From Alkalihalobacillus sp. AL-G (GTDB taxonomy: Bacteria > Bacillota > Bacilli > Bacillales > Fictibacillaceae): a stretch of DNA of 64,000 nt. The notes beneath the pieces were generated by a model. That model ran no database searches. It worked only from the letters and a program-made list of their open reading frames with translations, and was not told where the DNA came from. Shown in pieces: positions 52,920-60,562 of this stretch (position 1 is the stretch's first letter; each line of letters begins with the position of its first letter). The stretch is taken from NCBI RefSeq assembly GCF_030643805.1, contig NZ_CP094656.1:3348001-3412000 (forward strand), written 5' to 3'. The translations under genes and the position numbers were made by a program.

Positions 52920-55900
52920 TTAATTTTTCACTAGTGTGAAGGTGAGGCCTTTTGTGTTTTTGGAGATGGCTCCACTATCATTGTTAAAGATGGTCGATTT
53001 ATTTTCTTCGCTCGGTTCGATATGGATATTGAAGTGATTTTCACCGCCAACTAGATTGACTTCATGGCTCCAGGACATGTCATCATTAATCTGGACCTGT
53101 TCACCATTGATCGTCAGAATCCCTTCCTTTATCGCATTCCCTGATAGCTTGACAGTATCCGCGGTAACGGACTGACCATTCGTATGAGATGTAACGACAA
53201 CAGGCAGATCAACCCATCGTAGAATCGTGTCTTCGATAACCATTTTGTTGTTCCCTTGATTTTCAACAATGACCTTGAGATCTGTACCAGGTGCACCATA
53301 GCCATAATAACTGATATCATCATCTGTCGCATCATATGGTGTATGATCGGCTAGACCTTCTTTATCCCATGAACCATCTCGCGCATATTTGTATGTGAGA
53401 ACTTCACCAACCTGCATCTCAACTGTATATTCCCAATCGGTTGTCACTGCACCATTCCTGCTCATTTCCCATGCACCTGTATTCCACCCGTTCATGCTGT
53501 TCGGCATTGTGATTTTAGCATCAAGTTTTGTATATTCTGGAGCATGAACCTTAAAGGTGACTTCTATCATGACAATGTCTGGAGTTACAGTAACTGGGTT
53601 CGATTCAACCGCATTTCCAAATTGATCAAACACTTTTACTGAATACGTATACGTTGTTCCATTTTCTACACGTAAATCCGGATACCTCGTTGCCTCTGGA
53701 TCCCAAATTTTCTCGATCACAACCCGATCCCGGACGATTGCGATCATATACGGATCAACAGGGTTTTCAAAACTCCATTCCAGATTCACCTGTCCGGACT
53801 CCTGGACTGGCTGTACTAACGTAACAGTGTCAGCAGGCGGAGTTTCATCCTCAGCCTTTACGATTGAAGCCGCGTTGGTTTTAGAGTATACCCAGCTACG
53901 ACCAAGGTCTGTGGAAAAAGCATACCGATACTGATAGATTCCCGTTTCTAAAGGTGAAAATCGGGCTGAGAATACGTTCGATTGATCCCCTTGCCGTACG
54001 TAGTCCGCCGCAACCATGTTCCAATCCTCTGCACCTTCCGCTTTATACTGGAGCATCGATTTCAGCCCCTCGGCTAAACCATCATTTGTATACTCCCCAA
54101 TCGAAATAGCGGCTTCTACAGTTTTAGGCTTAGAAAGATCAAGTACAGAGGGTTCAAATTCAGTCATGCTTTCAATCGTATACGATCCTTCTGATAAAGG
54201 GATATGAGGAATTACAGCTTCAGCAGCTGTTTTTACAGATTCATTTCCCAACTCATCGACCGACGTTACCGCGAAATAATAGTTCCTCCCATTATCCAGG
54301 CCATCGATTGTGAGCGATGTATCGCTTGTTGTCTCAACTTTTTGATACAATGCCCCTTCAATTGTTGACACATACACATTGTAAGCTGCTGTATCTCCTG
54401 ACCATGACAGCCTAACCTCTCCAACGCCTTCTTCAACATTTACAGCTTCAACCGCTGATGGCACGTTGATTTCCACTTGATCTGTAACGAGCATTCGACC
54501 GCTCATCGCTGGAATTATAAGTGTCGCGATGCCATCTTTGATTTTAATCTTGTAGCTTTTATCCAATTGATCTGTAAAAGACACACCATTCAGAACAAAC
54601 TCGGATACATCAATCTGCACGGTCTTGTCTTCTGTTCCGCGGTTGATCGCTACAAGCCCGTATTGATGATCAGTGCTTCTGCCATACACAAGCATGTCGT
54701 CTTCTGCAAGCAGGTTCACCAAATCACCGTGTGCAAAGAGATCCTGATGTTGTTCACGAACCTTTCCGAGCGTTTGATAATGGCCGATAAGCTTGTCGTT
54801 TTCCGAGCCCCACGGATATGTTCGGCGATCATCCGGATCCTTTGAGCCTGTTACACCCGCCTCATCCCCATAGTAGACCGTCGGGGCACCTGGGTATCCA
54901 AATTGAAAAGTCGCCGCAAGCTTCAAACGGTTAATACCAAGCTCATGATCATAATTTTGGTCAAATTCAGCTCGTTCAGCACTGTCTGTCCCGTTTCCGA
55001 GAATGAATACTGCACGGGCTGTATCGTGAGATCCCATCAAGTTCATTAAATTATAAAATGCTTCCTTTGGATAATCCTCCTGGATCGCAGTCAATTGATC
55101 CGCAGCACCTTCCGAATCTCCATTTTTCAAGTAATCGATGACCGCTCCCCGGAACCGATAGTTCATGACAGAATCATAAAGATCCCCAAGGAAGTATTTT
55201 GATGCATCGTCCCAGATTTCGCCTAGGATCAGCGGGTCATCCATTGTTTTCGTTTTTGTGTTTTTAATTTCATCTCGAAATTCTCTCCAAAACTGTGGAT
55301 CGACTTCATTCGCGACATCCAAGCGCCAGCCGGAGCCTCCGCGTTTCAGCCATGACTTTGCAACTGAATCTTTATCATACATGATGTAATTTGCAAATTG
55401 TTCATTGTTCAATTCCGAATCATAAGGGGCAACCTCACCCGGAATCGAAGCGATTTCAGGCAAGCTGTCGAATCCCCACCACGCTTGGTATGAATAGCGT
55501 TCAGTTTCTGTACCGACATCCACCTTTTTATTTTCGATGTTAAACCAGTTGTGGAACCCATAATCGCTAAACACTTGGCCCTCTGCAATGAATTCTTTTT
55601 CCGCTTGTGCTTTAGCCGTTTCTTCTGATAGCCCTTCCTTATTGATCAGATCATAAATACGTGCCCAGTACTCATAAGCACCAACTGTTTCATACTTGCC
55701 ATACCGGTCAAAATAAATCGAGTCATCACCGACATGATTGAAAACACCGTCTAAGATGAGATGCATTTCTCGCTTTTTCAGTTCGTGTGTGAACTTCTTG
55801 AATTCCTTCGGTGAGCCGAACATCGGATCGATCGACGTATAATCCGTTGCGTCATATTTATGGTTAGAGGATGCATGAGCAACCGGGTTTAAATAGATCG

Positions 55901-57269
55901 TATTTACCCCGAGTGACTGAATGTAATCGAGTTTTTCATGCACACCCTTGATATCTCCTCCGAAAAAGTCATTACTCCAAATCCCATCACCGTTGTAATT
56001 CCCTGAGTTTTGAAGGCGAGGATTGTCTGGGAGCTGCTCCCATTCCTGATGCTCGATCGGCTCATCGCCGCGAGCATGGTTTTTAGCATCGTCATTATCG
56101 GGATTCCCATTGTAAAAACGGTCCGGGAAAATTTGATAGACAACTGCTTCCTTCATCCAATCCGGTGTCTTATAGTCAGGATCGAATACCGTCAACTGGA
56201 AGAGATCAAGCACTTTATCCCCTGCATGCCCTGTTTTTCCTTGAGCAGTATCCTCCCCGTATTCTTTCACTGCTTTTCCATCGTAAGCAATGAACTTATA
56301 ACCGTAAACACCTTTGTCTTCTGGGGTGAAAGCCGCTTTCCAGTACTCGACTTCTCCTTTTCCTTCAATCTCTGTCCACCCAGCCTGATTCATTTTAATA
56401 AGCTCAGAGTTTCCAGTCGTATAGTTTTTGAGAAGCACTTTGGCACTTGTCAAATCCCCTTTCGCTGCCTCTAAGCGAATCGTCACCTCTTCGCCAGCTT
56501 TAACCGCGCCAAATGGCTTTCGATACAGTTCCTTCCATGTGTTATGGTGAAGTTTATCTGTTTTTATCAATCCATCCGGACCAGTCGCTTCGTAATTCGT
56601 ACTGACCCGTTTTGTCTCGTGGTTATAGTAAAAAGTGACTTGCTGGGTGCTCGTGACATTCAGCGCAACATTACTCGCAGGGTACTCCACACCCCATGCA
56701 TTCCCGAGGACGATTTTAAATTCATAGTCGCCTTTTGGAATGTTGGTCGTATATTCATAGACATTGTCATAGTTTTCATCAGTTAAAATCGCCGTTGACG
56801 TTCCAGGCGACCATTCATCACCACCACCGATCGCTGGTTGAAGCGATCCTACGATACGCGGAAGTTTGTCTTCTGTCATCGTTGTAACAATATGTGATTG
56901 GTCATTATAAACGAACAGAACTTCCTTTTCCTCATTCAGGGTAAATGTGATGTTCGAGCCGCCTCTTTCGCCGTTCGCTCCGTAATTTTCATTCCAGCTA
57001 CCGTTGATTGCAATTTTATATTCGTATGTACCTGCCGGAAGAATCTTCTTTAAATAATACATGCCGTTTTCTGCGGCGGTCATTTCGAATTCATCAGATG
57101 CGGGATTCCAATAAGTAGGGTCCCCATCTGAACCAAAGCTTCCAACGACTCGCACAACTCTCTCTTCTGCCTTTACATAGGTGTAATCCGGCAGAAACCC
57201 AGCAAACATCTGAAACACCAACAGTAGTGTCAACAACCAGACAATCTTACTTGACCGTAATACCTTCAC
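52920..57269 (-). CDS. Secreted multidomain GH13 alpha-amylase/pullulanase
   Basis: 1449-aa extracellular starch-degrading enzyme. Domains in order: signal peptide (1-34), two starch-binding X25-like modules (about 38-130, 136-226), a neopullulanase-type CBM34 (240-365) and a GH13 barrel (370-820). These are followed by an all-beta C domain (to about 930), fibronectin type III-like modules (936-1020, 1145-1230), a CBM20-like module (1233-1350) and a final Ig-like domain. Catalytic residues are Asp651 (GWRLDVANEVD), Glu684 (ILGEIWDD) and Asp749 (GSHDTAR), with region I DGVFNH at 507-512. GTG start with AAAGGGG upstream. No LPXTG anchor. Confidence 0.93.
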   Translation of the reverse strand: MKVLRSSKIVWLLTLLLVFQMFAGFLPDYTYVKAEERVVRVVGSFGSDGDPTYWNPASDEFEMTAAENGMYYLKKILPAGTYEYKIAINGSWNENYGANGERGGSNITFTLNEEKEVLFVYNDQSHIVTTMTEDKLPRIVGSLQPAIGGGDEWSPGTSTAILTDENYDNVYEYTTNIPKGDYEFKIVLGNAWGVEYPASNVALNVTSTQQVTFYYNHETKRVSTNYEATGPDGLIKTDKLHHNTWKELYRKPFGAVKAGEEVTIRLEAAKGDLTSAKVLLKNYTTGNSELIKMNQAGWTEIEGKGEVEYWKAAFTPEDKGVYGYKFIAYDGKAVKEYGEDTAQGKTGHAGDKVLDLFQLTVFDPDYKTPDWMKEAVVYQIFPDRFYNGNPDNDDAKNHARGDEPIEHQEWEQLPDNPRLQNSGNYNGDGIWSNDFFGGDIKGVHEKLDYIQSLGVNTIYLNPVAHASSNHKYDATDYTSIDPMFGSPKEFKKFTHELKKREMHLILDGVFNHVGDDSIYFDRYGKYETVGAYEYWARIYDLINKEGLSEETAKAQAEKEFIAEGQVFSDYGFHNWFNIENKKVDVGTETERYSYQAWWGFDSLPEIASIPGEVAPYDSELNNEQFANYIMYDKDSVAKSWLKRGGSGWRLDVANEVDPQFWREFRDEIKNTKTKTMDDPLILGEIWDDASKYFLGDLYDSVMNYRFRGAVIDYLKNGDSEGAADQLTAIQEDYPKEAFYNLMNLMGSHDTARAVFILGNGTDSAERAEFDQNYDHELGINRLKLAATFQFGYPGAPTVYYGDEAGVTGSKDPDDRRTYPWGSENDKLIGHYQTLGKVREQHQDLFAHGDLVNLLAEDDMLVYGRSTDHQYGLVAINRGTEDKTVQIDVSEFVLNGVSFTDQLDKSYKIKIKDGIATLIIPAMSGRMLVTDQVEINVPSAVEAVNVEEGVGEVRLSWSGDTAAYNVYVSTIEGALYQKVETTSDTSLTIDGLDNGRNYYFAVTSVDELGNESVKTAAEAVIPHIPLSEGSYTIESMTEFEPSVLDLSKPKTVEAAISIGEYTNDGLAEGLKSMLQYKAEGAEDWNMVAADYVRQGDQSNVFSARFSPLETGIYQYRYAFSTDLGRSWVYSKTNAASIVKAEDETPPADTVTLVQPVQESGQVNLEWSFENPVDPYMIAIVRDRVVIEKIWDPEATRYPDLRVENGTTYTYSVKVFDQFGNAVESNPVTVTPDIVMIEVTFKVHAPEYTKLDAKITMPNSMNGWNTGAWEMSRNGAVTTDWEYTVEMQVGEVLTYKYARDGSWDKEGLADHTPYDATDDDISYYGYGAPGTDLKVIVENQGNNKMVIEDTILRWVDLPVVVTSHTNGQSVTADTVKLSGNAIKEGILTINGEQVQINDDMSWSHEVNLVGGENHFNIHIEPSEENKSTIFNNDSGAISKNTKGLTFTLVKN

Positions 57270-57332
57270 AATATCGCCCCTTTCAATTTTAAATAGTTCG
57301 TAGTTATGTCGTAATCACTTCTACGAAACAAT

Positions 57333-57348
57333 TGCGAAAACGTTTGCA
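57333..57348. promoter_or_regulatory. cre-like site 1 (CcpA)
   Basis: TGCGAAAACGTTTGCA is a near-palindrome matching the catabolite-responsive element pattern TGnAAnCGnTnnCA apart from one position. It lies in the amylase leader. Confidence 0.65.
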
Positions 57349-57389
57349 CAAACTTCATAAAGAAAGGTCGCATAACGTATTTGGTGGTA

Positions 57390-57403
57390 TGCAACCGTTT
57401 TCA
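57390..57403. promoter_or_regulatory. cre site 2 (CcpA)
   Basis: TGCAACCGTTTTCA fits the cre consensus fully. It lies directly downstream of the amylase -10 (TATAAT on the minus strand, 57407-57412), so CcpA binding would block initiation when glucose is present. Confidence 0.75.
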
Positions 57404-57406
57404 TTG

Positions 57407-57412
57407 ATTATA
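57407..57412 (-). promoter_or_regulatory. -10 element of the amylase promoter
   Basis: TATAAT on the minus strand; the -35 at 17-bp spacing (ATGAAT) is poor, as often seen in activated or weak promoters. Confidence 0.5.
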
Positions 57413-57527
57413 CTAAATTTTCAGAACTCATTCATGGGACTTTATTCACATATAGATGACCTTTTTAGCAGCAAGGCACTCTTTTACTGACGTTTTCGCA
57501 GCACGCACCTACATATAAACTGCTGCA

Positions 57528-57587
57528 GCAGGTTTTCTTGATGAGGTTCCCGGGCCTCATAGGACGCGTTTGATTACCTCAACCTGC
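57528..57587. ncRNA. Candidate structured RNA element (unidentified)
   Basis: A perfect 7-bp outer stem GCAGGTT/AACCTGC encloses ATGAGG-TTCCCGGG-CCTCAT (perfect 6-bp stem, 8-nt loop) and a TAGGACGCGTTTGATTACC single-stranded part. It is more GC-rich than its surroundings and not inside a gene. Orientation unknown; it resembles no riboswitch I can name. Confidence 0.35.
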
Positions 57588-57625
57588 AAAAAGGGACAGA
57601 ATCTCTTGTAGAGTTCCGTCCCTTT
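57585..57625 (-). terminator. Terminator of the Cys-rich peptide operon
   Basis: AAAGGGAC with GGAACTC pairs with GAGATTCTGTCCCTTT on the minus strand, followed by TTTTT, 40 bp after the stop of the peptide gene. Confidence 0.8.
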
Positions 57626-57665
57626 CCCCTAAAAATGTTTGCTCAACAGCCAATTCTGTAACATT

Positions 57666-57851
57666 TTATTGGCAACAAGAATTTTTTGCATTCTCAATTT
57701 GACTACAACAAGCCTCTTGACCCTTACTTGAGTCCTCACAGCACTCTTCTTTCTTCTCCCCATTATTTTCTATTTCCTTAATTTCCACTCCACAACAATC
57801 AGCGGCATCACCTTGATCATTTCCAGCAATTCTTTTAATAAAATTCATCAT
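57666..57851 (-). CDS. Small protein with four Cys-Cys pairs (ars locus)
   Basis: 61 aa: MMNFIKRIAGNDQGDAADCC and then CC pairs in EECCEDS, EACCSQ and SCCQ, eight of its residues being Cys. AGGAGGAG precedes the start. An ArsR-type box lies just upstream. Vicinal Cys pairs bind As(III) or soft metals well, so a metallothionein-like arsenite buffer or chaperone is a reasonable inference. No known family recognised. Confidence 0.7.
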   Translation of the reverse strand: MMNFIKRIAGNDQGDAADCCGVEIKEIENNGEKKEECCEDSSKGQEACCSQIENAKNSCCQ

Positions 57852-57871
57852 TTAAATCAACTCCTCCTAAA

Positions 57872-57887
57872 ATCAATTTTTTTTGAT
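57872..57887. promoter_or_regulatory. ArsR-type box A
   Basis: ATCAA-TTTTTT-TTGAT, 20 bp upstream of the Cys-pair peptide gene. Confidence 0.75.
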
Positions 57888-57903
57888 TAAATGGCTGTAA
57901 AAA

Positions 57904-58095
57904 TTAGCACGTGCACTCGTAATTACTTTTAGAACCAGTTTCCAATAGTGGCTTTTTGGATGTCAATCTTCTGAATAGTTGCTTGATCTTAAACCAAACC
58001 ATCAATTTTTGCTGCTCCTCAACCCTCGGTAACGATTTGACAAATTGTTCTTTTCTGTATTCAACTTCTGCTTCAACGGAATACAAATTAAACAT
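57904..58095 (-). CDS. Small ars-locus protein, 63 aa (unknown)
   Basis: MFNLYSVEAEVEYRKEQFVK onward with a basic middle (KIKQLFRRLTSKKP) and a C-terminal CTC. GGGAGG precedes the ATG. It is the first gene of the minus-strand unit that also contains the Cys-pair peptide, under two ArsR boxes. Not recognised; the CxC end could bind arsenite. Confidence 0.65.
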   Translation of the reverse strand: MFNLYSVEAEVEYRKEQFVKSLPRVEEQQKLMVWFKIKQLFRRLTSKKPLLETGSKSNYECTC

Positions 58096-58113
58096 TTTAC
58101 TTCCTCCCTTTAA

Positions 58114-58129
58114 ATCAATTTATTTTGAT
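58114..58129. promoter_or_regulatory. ArsR-type box B
   Basis: ATCAA-TTTATT-TTGAT, directly downstream of the minus-strand promoter (58137-58165). Confidence 0.8.
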
Positions 58130-58136
58130 TAATTCA

Positions 58137-58165
58137 AGTATATTCCGATCTATTGGTTTTTGCAA
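58137..58165 (-). promoter_or_regulatory. Promoter of the minus-strand ars unit
   Basis: TTGCAA (58160-58165), 17-nt spacer, TATACT (58137-58142) on the minus strand, bracketed by ArsR boxes B and C. Confidence 0.75.
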
Positions 58166-58172
58166 CAGTTTT

Positions 58173-58188
58173 ATCAATTTTTTTTGAT
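58173..58188. promoter_or_regulatory. ArsR-type box C
   Basis: ATCAA-TTTTTT-TTGAT, between the two divergent promoters. Confidence 0.8.
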
Positions 58189-58195
58189 TTAATAA

Positions 58196-58224
58196 TTGCA
58201 TCTTATGAAAACACTGTATATACT
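58196..58224 (+). promoter_or_regulatory. Promoter of arsR (first copy)
   Basis: TTGCAT (58196-58201), 17-nt spacer, TATACT (58219-58224), followed 8 bp later by box D. Confidence 0.75.
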
Positions 58225-58231
58225 ATTATTA

Positions 58232-58247
58232 ATCAAATTTTTTTGAT
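58232..58247. promoter_or_regulatory. ArsR-type box D
   Basis: ATCAA-ATTTTT-TTGAT, just downstream of the arsR promoter and 17 bp before its start codon. Confidence 0.8.
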
Positions 58248-58264
58248 AAGAGGTGATTAAAAAA

Positions 58265-58588
58265 ATGAAGGAAATCGAACTGACCGATGAAACCCTCCCA
58301 CGGACGTTTGAAAAGTATGAAGCTAAATTTAAAGCCATAGCTGATAAAAAGCGCCTTCAAATCATGTACTTACTTACGCAAAAAGGTGAAATCTGTGTTT
58401 GTGACCTTGTAGATATGATTGAGATGCCACAATCCAAATTGTCTTATCACTTAAAAATCCTTCTTGATGCAGAGATCATCACAAAAGAAACCCGTGGAAC
58501 CTGGAGCTACTACAAATTAAATCAAGATGAGGTCAACCACTTACTATCAGAGGAACTTTGTTGTGTATTTAAACCTTCTTGTTGTTGA
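58265..58588 (+). CDS. arsR: ArsR-family repressor (first copy)
   Basis: 107-aa winged-helix metalloregulator. Recognition of As(III) is suggested by EICVCDLVDM (Cys44, Cys46) and by C-terminal Cys in ELCCVFKPSCC. SQLSYHLKIL-type recognition helix PQSKLSYHLKILLD. GAGGTG supports the ATG at 58265. It probably binds boxes A-E and controls both divergent units. Confidence 0.9.
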   Translation: MKEIELTDETLPRTFEKYEAKFKAIADKKRLQIMYLLTQKGEICVCDLVDMIEMPQSKLSYHLKILLDAEIITKETRGTWSYYKLNQDEVNHLLSEELCCVFKPSCC

Positions 58589-58612
58589 GAAGGTTTTCTC
58601 TTTACCTAATTA

Positions 58613-58628
58613 ATCAACTTTTTTTGAT
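58613..58628. promoter_or_regulatory. ArsR-type box E
   Basis: ATCAA-CTTTTT-TTGAT, between arsR and the permease gene, implying separate control of the permease. Confidence 0.8.
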
Positions 58629-58658
58629 GTATAAACTAAAGTGAAAAGGATGATACAA

Positions 58659-59525
58659 ATGTTGCTAGAAACATTTAAAAGCTTTTTATGGATTGCTTTA
58701 GAATTGACGATTCTGTTTGTCGTAATTTCATTCATAATCAGTCTGATCCAAGGCTATATCCCTTACGAAAAAATCGAGAAGAAGCTTGTCGGCACGAATA
58801 AGTTACTCGCTGCTTTCATTGCGTTATCTTTTGCATTCATCACTCCATTCTGTTCTTGCTCGACGATTCCTATTGTCGTCAACATGCTGAAGAAAAAGCT
58901 TCCGTTTGATATCGTTATGATCTTTTTGTTTGCATCACCTGTATTAGATCCAACCATCCTAACAATTATGGGTGTCATCCTCGGATGGAAAGTAACCCTC
59001 ATCTATACAGTCCTAACAGCGTTTTTTTCAACTTTAATTGGATTTGCGTTGGGTGCACTTGGTTTTGAAAGATCTATAAAAAATGTCGTCATGTCTGGTT
59101 ATGATCAAACACATAAAAAATTCAACCTCAAGCTCGCTTTTAAGGAAACGCGCGATTTAATGAAAAGTGTATATCCTTATCTGATCATTGGGGCTGCAGT
59201 AGGGGCTTTGATTCATGGCACTGTTCCAACTGAATGGATTTCAACCGTTTTCGGTAGTGAATCCTGGTGGCTTGTTCCAATTGCCGCAATCATAGGGATC
59301 CCACTTTATACCCGGCTATCAAGTATGATCCCGATTTCGCAGGTTCTGATTGCAAAAGGAGTGGCGCTCGGACCGGTTATGGCTATGATGATTTCATCGG
59401 CTGGTGCAAGTCTTCCTGAGGTTATCTTGCTGAAAACCATCTTTAAAACAGAGCTTGTCATCACTTTTGTTCTTTCGGTCACCATCATGTCAACTATCTC
59501 AGGCTTTATTTTTTATCTTTTATAA
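58659..59525 (+). CDS. arsP: ArsP-like permease
   Basis: 288 aa, about eight helices in two symmetric halves. The motif TPFCSCSTIPIVVNM (Cys65, Cys67) and ASPVLDPTILTIMG define the ArsP/DUF318 permease family, which exports trivalent organoarsenicals. The neighbouring ArsI-like lyase fits an organoarsenic role. Start at 58659 chosen by AAAAGGATG spacing; GTG at 58641 is possible. Confidence 0.82.
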   Translation: MLLETFKSFLWIALELTILFVVISFIISLIQGYIPYEKIEKKLVGTNKLLAAFIALSFAFITPFCSCSTIPIVVNMLKKKLPFDIVMIFLFASPVLDPTILTIMGVILGWKVTLIYTVLTAFFSTLIGFALGALGFERSIKNVVMSGYDQTHKKFNLKLAFKETRDLMKSVYPYLIIGAAVGALIHGTVPTEWISTVFGSESWWLVPIAAIIGIPLYTRLSSMIPISQVLIAKGVALGPVMAMMISSAGASLPEVILLKTIFKTELVITFVLSVTIMSTISGFIFYLL

Positions 59526-59531
59526 AACAAG

Positions 59532-59634
59532 AAGCCGTCATAACAACGATTTGAGCGATTTTCTTCAGTAGACGATCGCTATAAAGCCGTCATAACGACG
59601 ATTTGGGTGATTTACTTTAGTAAACGGTCGCTAT
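59532..59634. repeat. Two tandem 52-bp repeats
   Basis: AAGCCGTCATAACAACGATT... from 59532 and AAGCCGTCATAACGACGATT... from 59584, period 52, about 83% identical, each ending in (C/G)GATCGCTAT or CGGTCGCTAT. Lies between arsP and its terminator. Confidence 0.85.
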
Positions 59635-59636
59635 GT

Positions 59637-59671
59637 AAAGGGACGGAAACACTTAGTGCTCCGTCCCTTTC
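59637..59671. terminator. Terminator shared by arsP and the hesB-like gene
   Basis: Perfect 11-bp stem AAAGGGACGGA/TCCGTCCCTTT with a 12-nt loop, usable from both sides (TTTCTG on plus; CTTTACAT on minus). Confidence 0.8.
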
Positions 59672-59676
59672 TGATT

Positions 59677-59958
59677 TCAACAACATTCATTTTGACCGAG
59701 GAAAACGAGTCCCGGTCCCTGTTCAGTATTCTGAAAATCAATTGTTGTATCCTTCGTGAAATCAACAACACGTTCATCTATTGAAACATTGATTCCATTG
59801 ATTTTTTCTAAAGTGTCATTTTCTTGAGGCTCATCCAGAGCCAATCCCAATTTGGGACCACCTCAGCCCATGCCTGCAAAGTATAATCGAATTCCGTTTG
59901 CGCCATTTTGCTCAATGATTTGTTCGATGGTTTCTTTCGCTTTGTCTGTAATTTCCAC
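59677..59958 (-). CDS. HesB-like Fe-S/scaffold-type selenoprotein (in-frame TGA = Sec32)
   Basis: 93 codons: MEITDKAKETIEQIIEQNGA, GIRLYFAGMG, then TGA at 59863-59865, then GGPKLGLALDEPQENDTLEK and onward to QGPGLVFLGQNECC. The TGA replaces the conserved Cys of the HesB family G-x-G-C-G-G-P motif. The whole downstream frame is intact with family-like sequence, so readthrough as selenocysteine is the simplest reading; HesB-like selenoproteins are known. GTG start with AAGGGAG 6 nt upstream. C-terminal Cys-Cys. Sits between arsP and arsI. A nonsense mutation is the alternative. Confidence 0.75.
59824..59850 (-). promoter_or_regulatory. Candidate bacterial SECIS hairpin
   Basis: 25 nt after the TGA the minus-strand RNA has GGCUC-UGGAU-GAGCC, a perfect 5-bp stem. 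The 5-nt loop has G at its second and third positions, and a UU bulge with further GA/UC and UU/AA pairs lies below it. Loop distance and the early loop G fit the bacterial SECIS rule (16-37 nt). Confidence 0.6.
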
Positions 59959-60068
59959 CCAATTCTCCCTTTCCTATCATCCGTCAAAATATTTTATGTC
60001 TTCTTTATCATATTAGTAATTGCTCGATAAATGTTCAACCGATTTGACAGTTTCCCACTAAATTAACG

Positions 60069-60536
60069 TTATTTTTTTAATGAAGTCAGATCGATCTTGA
60101 CCGGTTGTGGTTCTGGTGGTGCACAGCAGAGAGACAAGTCACGTGCATCCCCTGCCGATTCAAATTCAGAATCGTCCTTCGTGTAAAAGATTTCCCATGC
60201 ATTTCCGTCCGGATCATACACCCAGACCTTATCCTGGACCGCATAGCAACAAGTTGTGTCCATCTCGTCTACAAGTAAAAGGCCAGACTTTCGAAGGCGC
60301 TCCCCCATTTCAAGGACTTCCTCAGTATTATTTACTTGGAACCCTAAATGATTCAAGATACCTTCCTTGTTGAATGGACGCACGTTTAAAGAAAAGTGCA
60401 ATGCAGGTTCTTCCAATTCAAACTTCGCATAATTGTCTTTTACCTTTGTCGGTTCCTGCCCAAAAAAGCTCTTATAAAAGTTCAAGGATTGATCTAAATC
60501 ACTACAATTGACAGCGACATGCATTCGATTGATCAT
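60069..60536 (-). CDS. arsI: ArsI-type C-As lyase (VOC/glyoxalase family)
   Basis: 155-aa vicinal-oxygen-chelate dioxygenase. Metal ligands expected for ArsI are present: His6 (RMHVAVN), His63 (LNHLGF) and Glu115 (NAWEIFYT). Substrate cysteines Cys96-Cys97 (DTTCCYAV) and a C-terminal CC (LSLCCAPPEP) are also seen. Demethylates trivalent organoarsenicals with Fe(II) and O2. Minus-strand unit arsR-arsB-arsC-arsI-hesB. Confidence 0.88.
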   Translation of the reverse strand: MINRMHVAVNCSDLDQSLNFYKSFFGQEPTKVKDNYAKFELEEPALHFSLNVRPFNKEGILNHLGFQVNNTEEVLEMGERLRKSGLLLVDEMDTTCCYAVQDKVWVYDPDGNAWEIFYTKDDSEFESAGDARDLSLCCAPPEPQPVKIDLTSLKK

Positions 60537-60562
60537 TTACTCCCACCCTTTCTATAGGTTGT

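Noticed and set aside
57528-57587. SAM riboswitch (GGCCCGGGAACC resembles part of an S-box)
   Set aside because: The other conserved S-box blocks are missing and the pairing scheme is different.
59677-59958. Dead hesB gene by nonsense mutation
   Set aside because: Kept only as the alternative: the rest of the frame is intact, TGA is at the one position where Sec is known in the family, and a fitting hairpin follows.
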